A stretch of DNA of 64,000 bases from Nostoc piscinale CENA21 (lineage in GTDB: Bacteria; Cyanobacteriota; Cyanobacteriia; Cyanobacteriales; Nostocaceae), in contig NZ_CP012036.1 in NCBI RefSeq assembly GCF_001298445.1, forward strand, positions 5,829,525 to 5,893,524, in the 5' to 3' direction. The translations under genes were made by a program, and so were the position numbers. Numbering within the stretch: the first letter of the stretch is position 1; each line of letters opens with the position of its first letter. The notes under the pieces were generated by a model. That model did not search any database and was not told where the DNA came from. It saw only the letters and a program-made list of their open reading frames with translations. Shown here one piece after another: positions 16,424 through 22,928 of this stretch.

Positions 16424-17251
16424 TCACTTTCTAGAAATTTCAAACTTTTGTAAATGTTGCTGATAATAAGTTCTTAGTTGAACAATTGATTTCGCATTTT
16501 GATTGTAATTATTACAAGGAAACGAAGCCCAAATTCTACCTACTTTGCATACAGCAGTATCAAACCTTCCTGCTTCAATGTCACTTAAAGCATTATTACG
16601 ACGAATATATTCAATTGCCATCTTGTCCTGAGAAGCTGGACTAAAATCTTTTAAGTTTAACTTTGGCTGAAGGTCATACCAACTTATATCCAACATTTGA
16701 TAAGCACCAGCCGCAGTCGAACAAACATTTTTACCATTAATAGGAGCGCACTGTTTCTTTAACGGGTGCGTAGAAAAATCATTAAAAGTTCCGTTAAATA
16801 CTAACTTGCGATAACTTTCTGACTCGCTGGTTCCTGTTTCTGCCCAACGAATTGTTGCTAAAAAAGCACTCAAACGTGGTGAATAAAGATGTGATGAGTA
16901 AGAACTTGTATTAACTCTGCTTCTTAAACTATTTGACGACAATGAAGAAACACTATTACCTTGAGAAATTGAGAAATAAATGCCTAAAGTAATTAAAGAA
17001 GCAGTTGACAAATGAATGGGTTGAAAACGGGATATAAATTGATGACGAGGACTAAAAACCAACCCTACTAAACCACCAACAATAAACCCAAATTTCCAAC
17101 TATCAACTGCCTTACCGAAACTACGCACTTGACAGACAGTATCCGCACCCTTGGATACCAATCCACATGGCAGTGAAGCTACTCCATAGGAAAATGCAAC
17201 AGAGCAGGCTGCACCAACCACACCTGATATAAAAATCGGTACAATTTGCAT
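16424..17251 (-). CDS. Membrane-anchored GH104 lytic transglycosylase (phage lambda endolysin-like)
   Basis: About 275 residues. The N-terminal 100 residues hold two or three hydrophobic helices (VPIFISGVVGAACSVAFSYG; FGFIVGGLVGLVF; LSTASLITLGIYFSI). The C-terminal 145 residues align well with lambda R: LATIRWAETGTSE with the catalytic Glu (about E138), FSTHP, STAAGAYQML, then LKDFSPASQDKMAIEYIRR and WASFPCNNY. These enzymes cleave peptidoglycan glycan strands. A membrane-tethered endolysin beside an FtsK motor fits local wall opening during DNA transfer. It could also be a domesticated prophage lysin. The frame can begin at TTG 17263; ATG 17251 is likelier. Nine bases separate its stop from the FtsK start. 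Confidence 0.8.
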   Translation of the reverse strand: MQIVPIFISGVVGAACSVAFSYGVASLPCGLVSKGADTVCQVRSFGKAVDSWKFGFIVGGLVGLVFSPRHQFISRFQPIHLSTASLITLGIYFSISQGNSVSSLSSNSLRSRVNTSSYSSHLYSPRLSAFLATIRWAETGTSESESYRKLVFNGTFNDFSTHPLKKQCAPINGKNVCSTAAGAYQMLDISWYDLQPKLNLKDFSPASQDKMAIEYIRRNNALSDIEAGRFDTAVCKVGRIWASFPCNNYNQNAKSIVQLRTYYQQHLQKFEISRK

Positions 17252-17276
17252 TGCTCTTGCCAATAGTTAAATGACT

Positions 17277-17718
17277 TCAACGATTAGCTAAATATTCTTG
17301 TAAATAAGGACGGGGGTTCTGCGCTACACCATCAACGTGAACCTCAAAATGTAAATGCGGCCCCGTCGAAAACCCCGTACTACCTACTGCTGCAATCATC
17401 TGCCCACGAACAACTTGTTGTCCCTGCCGTACATACAGCTGACTGGCATGACCGTAGAGAGTAGATAAACTTCCCTGATGCTGAATAACAACTGCTTTGC
17501 CGTAACCATCCTTGTCACCCGCAAAAACTACTCGGCCAGCATCAACCGCATAAATTGGCGTACCCTTGGCTGCACCAAAATCAATTCCCCTGTGAAACTT
17601 GCGATCGCCTGTAATGGGATGTGTCCGCCAACCAAACTCACTAGTTACAGGAGTACCAGCCGCAGTAGGAAAGGCAATTCGACCGTTATTTAAAACCTTA
17701 TTACTAACAACAGTTCTA
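17277..17718 (-). pseudogene. M23-family endopeptidase, 5' truncated by IS630
   Basis: The minus-strand frame from the IS border to TGA 17277-17279 encodes 146 residues of a typical M23 (LytM) domain: EFGWRTHPITGDRKFHRGID carries the HxxxD zinc ligands, then DGYGKAVVIQHQGSLSTLYG and GFSTGPHLHFEV with the HxH ligands. No start codon lies in the first 100 codons, and the N-terminal part is missing. Beyond the IS, at 18,859 onward, the frame hits TGA at once and does not resume. The catalytic domain is complete, but the gene can only be expressed if the IS supplies a start. M23 enzymes cut peptide cross-links. Upstream of the GH104 gene, it fits a two-enzyme wall-opening pair. Confidence 0.75.
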
Positions 17719-17723
17719 TAGGA

Positions 17724-18311
17724 CTAATATTTGATTTTTGAAAAAGCTCCGTACATCTGAAGAGTGGGAAAATCAAAGGTAGTGTGACGGATAAACCATT
17801 CAAACATCCATTTTAAATGAGAAAATGAAGGGAGCAAAGCACAAAAACGTCGAACCCAGGTTTTGGCTTGCAACCAAACATCCTCAATAGGGTTTTGTGT
17901 TGGACAATTAGGAGCAAAACGAACGCAGTGTATTTTCCACTGGTCAGTTGAAAGTCCTTTATTCAGTTCATCCAAAAAATTCTTAATTTCTTGAGAACGA
18001 TGGTAACTAGCACCATCCCAAAAAATTAATAATTGCTGATTAGGAGACTCATCTAGCAAATAACGTAGATAATCAATCGTATTTTGGGAATTTCCAGCAT
18101 CATAAGTTTTAAGTATTAATTCTCCTTGAAGATAGTCAATGGCTCCATAATATGTTTGTTTCTCTCGTTCATTGACCACCGGAACCATAATTTCTTGGTC
18201 TGTTTTACCCCATATATAACCACTTAAGTCTCCCCACATTAAATGACATTCATCAATCAGTAGCACTCTTAATTTACCTGTTTCAATTTCGCTCCGGTTG
18301 TTTTCCAACAA
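17724..18311 (-). pseudogene. IS630 transposase, DDE catalytic part (frame-disrupted)
   Basis: 195 residues holding the full DDE catalytic domain: first Asp in LLIDECHLMWGD, second in LLIFWDGASYHRS, and Glu in CPTQNPIEDVWLQAK. It ends just inside the left inverted repeat. The upstream part of the transposase lies in other frames. Between the two ORFs the sequence reads sensibly (SYYDLFKAAGISWK, then TRKVNPKADPDAVDA) only if the frame changes at poly-A runs (plus-strand T-runs at 18376-18383 and 18324-18332). Expression would need slippage at each site. Otherwise it is inactive. Confidence 0.8.
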
Positions 18312-18402
18312 TGTTTCAATCTCTTTTTTTTTGCATCAACAGCATCTGGGTCGGCTTTTGGGTTAACTTTTCGTGTTTTTTTTCCAACTTATTCCTGCTG
18401 CT

Positions 18403-18783
18403 TTAAACAAATCGTAGTAACTTTTTTTTCGTTTCGTAAACTACATCGTATTCAAAAGCTAGTTTATACTCTAATTCTCCTATTTCCCAATAATCCTTTG
18501 TTTGAAGCCAACTCAATACTTCCTCTCGCTGCTCATTACTCAAATAGCTTTTTCTTCCTTTATAATTTAGTCTTAGACCATCAACACCATTCTCCTCATA
18601 TACTTGTTTCCAACCTGTTATTGAACCAAGTGAAACACCAAGAATTTTCTTGATTTCCTCATATAAGTAACCTTGATAAACCAGCTTTACTGCTAATCCT
18701 TTTCTCGCTTCACGGGCATTTATATTTTGAACTATAAATTCCTCTAGTTCAGCGATCGCCTGCTGCAAGTGCTGATTCAGCAT
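18403..18783 (-). pseudogene. IS630 transposase, N-terminal helix-turn-helix part (frame-disrupted)
   Basis: 126 residues starting at ATG 18783. It has the IS630 helix-turn-helix layout: GLAVKLVYQGYLYEEIKKIL, then VSLGSITGWKQVYEENGVDG, then a linker with LSNEQREEVLSWLQTKDYW. After DVVYETK the frame enters an A8 run (plus-strand T-run 18422-18429) and stops six codons later. Changing frame there restores SYYDLFKAAG, which leads to the catalytic part. Programmed slippage on A-runs is known in IS630 elements. Three successive runs are unusual, so decay is equally likely. Confidence 0.75.
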
Positions 18784-18877
18784 TGTTCTTCCTTATACTT
18801 ATTACCTGTCTCCGTATTATCTCTTGTTTTTTTTCAAAAATCAAATATGATTCCTATATCTCAGGAGAAAATTCAGA

Positions 18878-19375
18878 GTGAAGGGTCGGCAAGCAACCGT
18901 GACTATCTTAATGGCTGATGATGACGAAGATGACAGTATGTTAATCCGTGAGGCAATCACGGTGAGTCAATTGCACATCGATTTACATACAGTCAGCAAT
19001 GGTGAAGAATTGATGGACTATCTCCATCGTCGTGGCCACTATGCTGACAACACAGTTGCGCCACGTCCTAGCTTGATTTTATTGGACTTGAATATGCCCA
19101 AAAAAAACGGCTTGGAGGTGCTGAAAGAAATTAAAACCGATCCTGAACTAAAAACAATTCCGGTTATTGTTCTGACAACCTCAAAGGCAGAAGAAAATAT
19201 CCATCACACTTACAGTTTGGGTGCTAATTCTTACATAGTCAAACCGATGACATTTTCTGCCTTAGTAGAACTAATTGAAACCTTTGGGAAATACTGGTTT
19301 GAAACTGTGGAATTACCACTAGGAGTAGTGGGAGGAGAAAATGAAGAAAAACCCAATCAGAGTTCTACTCATTGA
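18878..19375 (+). CDS. CheY/Rcp1-like single-domain response regulator
   Basis: 165 residues forming one receiver domain: acidic cluster LMADDDEDD (about 12-19), phospho-acceptor Asp in LILLDLNMPKKNG (D70), Thr/Ser in IVLTTSKAEE, and Lys in SYIVKPM (K122). It has the longer loop seen in Rcp1-type regulators that pair with cyanobacterial phytochromes. GTG 18878 has an AGGAG site at 18863-18867. The IS630 ends only 21 bases upstream, so the native promoter, and perhaps an upstream kinase, was lost or replaced. Its 3' end overlaps the hybrid kinase by 35 bases, a translationally coupled pair. Confidence 0.85.
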   Translation: MKGRQATVTILMADDDEDDSMLIREAITVSQLHIDLHTVSNGEELMDYLHRRGHYADNTVAPRPSLILLDLNMPKKNGLEVLKEIKTDPELKTIPVIVLTTSKAEENIHHTYSLGANSYIVKPMTFSALVELIETFGKYWFETVELPLGVVGGENEEKPNQSSTH

Positions 19376-21233
19376 TGATGACGAAGATGATTATATTTTG
19401 ACTCGTGATTGGTTCGGGGAATTTCAAGTAGCAATTTGTGAGTTGTCATGGATAGATAATTATGCAGATGCACAACAGGCGATCGCCCAAAATCAACATG
19501 ATATATATCTAGTAGATTATCGTTTAGGCATCCACAACGGACTCGAACTTTTACGCGCAGCCGTCGCTAATGGTTGTACTGCACCAATTATTTTACTCAC
19601 AGGTCAAGGCGATAAAGAAATTGATATCGAAGCCATGAAAGCCGGTGCAGCCGATTATTTAGAAAAAAGTCAGTTAACAGCACCTTTGTTAGAACGTTCC
19701 ATTCGCTACGCTATTGAACGCAAACAAACAGAACAAAAAATCCGTGAACAAGCCGCCTTACTTGATGTCGCCACCGATGCAATTTTTGTCCGCGATTTAG
19801 ACGACAAAATTTTGTTTTGGAACAAAGCTGCTGAAACTTTATACGGTTGGCAAAAAGACGAAGTAATTGGTAAAAAAACACCAGAATTGTGGCAAGAGAA
19901 AAATTTGTTTCAGTTGCAAGAAGTACTGCGGTTATTAATGAAACATGGCTCTTGGCAAGGAGAATTACAGCAAATCACAGCAGCTAATCAAAAAATTATT
20001 GTCGAAAGTCGTTGGACATTAGTACCTGATTTTGCACACCAACCCCAAGCAATTTTAGTCGTCAATACAGACATTACGCAAAAACAACAACTAGAAGCCC
20101 AATTTCTGCGGGCGCAAAGGTTAGAAAGTATCGGCACATTAGCTAGTGGTATTGCTCACGACCTAAATAATGTTTTGGCACCAATTTTGATGACAGCCCA
20201 ACTTTTAGAAGCACAATTACAAGATGAGCGTTCTCAGAGATTATTACCAATATTAATAACTAACGCTAAACGTGGTGCAAATTTAGTCAAACAAGTCTTA
20301 TCTTTTACGCGGGGAATGGAGGGAGAACGTAGCCTTTTGCAATTCAAGCATTTAATCATCGAAATTCAGCAAATTGTCAAAGAAACCTTTCCCAAAACTA
20401 TTGAAATTACAACTCTAGTAGCGCAAAACCTGTGGGTTATATCTGGTGATGCAACTCAACTACATCAGGTGCTAATGAATTTGTGTGTTAATGCCCGTGA
20501 TGCGATGCCAAATGGGGGAACATTAAAAATTACTGCCGAAAATTTCTTAGTAGATAAAAATTATGCCAATATGCACCTTGATTCTAAAGTTGGCCCATAT
20601 ATAGTTATTTCTGTAATTGACACTGGTTTGGGTATTTCCGCAGAAATATTAGACCGCATATTTGAGCCATTTTTTACGACTAAAGAACTGGGTAAAGGCA
20701 CGGGACTAGGACTTTCGACAGTACTCGGAATTGTGAAAAACCACGGTGGTTTTATCAATGTCCACAGTGAACAAGGACAAGGTAGTCAATTTAAAATCTA
20801 TTTACCAGCACAGGAAATCACGGAAACTGTAGAAGAAGTAGAAGTAGTATTTCCTGGTGGTAATGGAGAATTAATTTTGATTGTTGATGATGAAGCTGCG
20901 ATTCGGGATATTACCAAAACATCTCTCGAAAGTTATAACTACAAAGCCATTACCGCCAGCGATGGTATTGAGGCGATCGCTTTATATGCGGAACATCGAG
21001 ATGAAATTTCTTTGGTATTAACTGATATGCTAATGCCTTCTATGGATGGACTGACTACTATTCGCACGTTGCAAAAAATTAACCCAGAGGTCAAAATTAT
21101 TGCTATCAGTGGACTGATTTCTAGTGATAAGGTGAATGCCGCTTATGATATGGGAATTAAAGCTTTTTTGTCGAAACCTTATACAGCTAATCAGTTATTA
21201 GAAGCGATTAGTTTTATCAAAGATAAAAACTAA
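19341..21233 (+). CDS. Hybrid histidine kinase (REC-PAS-HisKA-HATPase-REC)
   Basis: 630 residues, soluble. First receiver about 5-125 with Asp in IYLVDYRLGIHNG (D59). PAS about 137-250 (LDVATDAIFVRDLDDKILFW). HisKA with the phospho-accepting His in LASGIAHDLNNV (H273). HATPase with LHQVLMNLCVNARDAMPNGG and GKGTGLGLSTV. A second receiver at the C-terminus has Asp in LVLTDMLMPSMDG and Lys in FLSKPY. GGAGGAGAAA directly precedes ATG 19341. The two receivers and the upstream single-domain regulator suggest a multi-step phosphorelay whose input may come from another kinase. The signal is unknown. Confidence 0.9.
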   Translation: MKKNPIRVLLIDDDEDDYILTRDWFGEFQVAICELSWIDNYADAQQAIAQNQHDIYLVDYRLGIHNGLELLRAAVANGCTAPIILLTGQGDKEIDIEAMKAGAADYLEKSQLTAPLLERSIRYAIERKQTEQKIREQAALLDVATDAIFVRDLDDKILFWNKAAETLYGWQKDEVIGKKTPELWQEKNLFQLQEVLRLLMKHGSWQGELQQITAANQKIIVESRWTLVPDFAHQPQAILVVNTDITQKQQLEAQFLRAQRLESIGTLASGIAHDLNNVLAPILMTAQLLEAQLQDERSQRLLPILITNAKRGANLVKQVLSFTRGMEGERSLLQFKHLIIEIQQIVKETFPKTIEITTLVAQNLWVISGDATQLHQVLMNLCVNARDAMPNGGTLKITAENFLVDKNYANMHLDSKVGPYIVISVIDTGLGISAEILDRIFEPFFTTKELGKGTGLGLSTVLGIVKNHGGFINVHSEQGQGSQFKIYLPAQEITETVEEVEVVFPGGNGELILIVDDEAAIRDITKTSLESYNYKAITASDGIEAIALYAEHRDEISLVLTDMLMPSMDGLTTIRTLQKINPEVKIIAISGLISSDKVNAAYDMGIKAFLSKPYTANQLLEAISFIKDKN

Positions 21234-21541
21234 AGTTCAAGTAAGAATTCAGAATACAGAATCCAGAAGTCAGAATTGGTTAGAATTTGATAACTATCCC
21301 AAATAGACTATTCAAGTATTTGTCTCTTGCGGACTAATACCAATTCGCAATTCGCAATGACGCGACGCTCGTTCTTCGCTATCGCAGCCTCGCTACCGCT
21401 TCGCTAACGCAATTAAGAAATCTAGCTCCAGCCAGATTTTCCTGATTTCTATCTGTCGCATTCTTTTTTCAAATTGATATTAGATGTAGCCAGGATTTTA
21501 GGGTTTAAATCTGTATCAAATGTTAGAGAAAGTAATTATTG
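21234..21541. repeat. Intergenic repeats between convergent genes
   Basis: 308 bases. At 21,243-21,275 the sequence is a GAATTCAGAATACAGAATCC-type repeat end like the miniature element at 5485. At 21,340-21,410 there is a run of GCTTCGCTA/CGACGCTCG-type units common in Nostocales intergenic repeats. No gene or clear terminator is seen. Confidence 0.5.
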
Positions 21542-22876
21542 TTATTGTTGATGATAAACTTTGCTGTTATTTTCCGACTTTTGTAAGGCTTTGATTTCAC
21601 TCTTAATTTCGTTAAGTTCTATTTGCAAAGCCTGAATTTCCTCTTGAAAATAAGCCTGCATTTCAGCTTTATGATCTTGAATAAGTCCCCTAATAAAAAC
21701 TCCCAAAATATCTTGAATTGGTCGCCAAAAGCCTTGCCAGCGTTGTTGGTCTTCTGAGAGCAAAGTGATATAAGTATCAAAACTATGAGGGAAAGGAATA
21801 CCGCCCAAAAATTCTAAAGCACCGCCAAAATCAAGAGAAACACTTTGAGAACCTAAACCAATTACCCCATGCGCTTCCCCAACCGGGACACAGTTACCTA
21901 GATAAAGTTCCCCAATTCTCAGACCATTGCCCGCAAATATATTTAAAGGAAATGGAACAGGTAGAGGTAGGTTAGGTACAGGATCAAACCAGTTTTCTAT
22001 CCTATAACTCATTCCTTCACCTATTTGCTGATTGTAGTATTTGGCGAAGGAATCATTACCTAATTTCGGTGAGGCGATCGAATATACTTTTATCTTTAGA
22101 TATAAATCTTGGATGTGTCGCCGCAACGCTAAGGCACATAAGTGAGCTACTCCTCCTCCCAGGCTATGGCCTGTGACGTAAACTTCTAAAGGCTCAGTCA
22201 CAGCTTTTAGTTCTAGCAAAGCTTCCTGTTCAATGGCTAAAATGTGTTCGAGTTCTTGATCGTTACCAATTTCGCCATCTGATAATGCTTCTTTGATTAG
22301 TGGCTTGACTTTTTGCTCAAAATCAATTCCTAATCTAATTGTGCCAGCATTAGCGATCGCTGTTACGCAAGCCAATTGTCTTTCGGGACTCAATTGATGC
22401 AATTGCTGAAAATCTCTATGTTTTAACTGACCTGCTAAAGTTCTAAAAAATAATTTTATTTCATCTGCAACTGACTCAAATGCTATGAATAATCCTTGGA
22501 CAACTTTAATTCTAGGATCTGTCATACTAGCGTATTTCACTAAATCCCACTTTATATCGGTGGCAATATCTGTAAGCTCTAAACTACCACGGTCAGTAAG
22601 AATAGAACCTCGAAAAACGACAGCATATTGATCAGCATCTTTTTTTTTCAAGATAAAACCACGAACATTTGTTTCGTCATTACGAATACTGTGAGCAAAT
22701 TCCCAACCTTGATTACCGTGAATTGAGTTATAAATTCCTTCAATTTCAGTATCATCTACAGAGCCATCATCTTGCTGGAAAATATGATAAATTTGCTTAC
22801 AAAATTTTGCCATTAATATAGCTTCATTAAAACTAAAACCAGATTGTAATTTTTGAGTTATAGTTGGATTTTTCAT
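21542..22876 (-). CDS. Class 3 lipase-like alpha/beta hydrolase
   Basis: 444 residues. The Lipase_3 fold is visible: oxyanion strand YAVVFRGSI (about 84-92), nucleophile elbow VTGHSLGGG with Ser238, Asp in ENWFDPVPN (D298) and His in FPHSFDTY (H364), a complete triad. A long helical insertion (about 135-225) sits before the elbow. The last 50 residues form a coiled coil (MQAYFQEEIQALQIELNEIK). No signal peptide. It lies 52 bases downstream of a fatty-acyl-AMP ligase/ACP/thioesterase gene on the same strand, so the pair probably forms an operon acting on lipids or an acyl product. Confidence 0.85.
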   Translation of the reverse strand: MKNPTITQKLQSGFSFNEAILMAKFCKQIYHIFQQDDGSVDDTEIEGIYNSIHGNQGWEFAHSIRNDETNVRGFILKKKDADQYAVVFRGSILTDRGSLELTDIATDIKWDLVKYASMTDPRIKVVQGLFIAFESVADEIKLFFRTLAGQLKHRDFQQLHQLSPERQLACVTAIANAGTIRLGIDFEQKVKPLIKEALSDGEIGNDQELEHILAIEQEALLELKAVTEPLEVYVTGHSLGGGVAHLCALALRRHIQDLYLKIKVYSIASPKLGNDSFAKYYNQQIGEGMSYRIENWFDPVPNLPLPVPFPLNIFAGNGLRIGELYLGNCVPVGEAHGVIGLGSQSVSLDFGGALEFLGGIPFPHSFDTYITLLSEDQQRWQGFWRPIQDILGVFIRGLIQDHKAEMQAYFQEEIQALQIELNEIKSEIKALQKSENNSKVYHQQ

Positions 22877-22928
22877 GTTTTTGAACCACTTTAGAGAATG
22901 AGAATAGCAAAATTGCTACTACTTATAT

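Larger units (their letters stand above)
17719..18856. mobile_element. IS630-family insertion sequence (1138 bp) with TA target duplication
   Basis: The ends are near-perfect inverted repeats: TAGGACTAATATTTGATTTT on the left matches the reversed right end TAGGAATCATATTTGATTTT, continuing TTGAAAAA on both sides. TA at 17717-17718 and 18857-18858 flanks it, as expected for IS630/Tc1 transposition. It carries a transposase on the minus strand in two pieces. The element separates the plasmid-like region from chromosomal genes. Because the M23 gene does not continue past it, it marks a deletion or rearrangement junction, not a simple insertion into that gene. Confidence 0.85.

Noticed and set aside
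17724..18783. IS630 ORFs considered as two independent host genes
   Set aside because: Terminal inverted repeats, TA flanks and continuous transposase similarity across the gap show one interrupted transposase.
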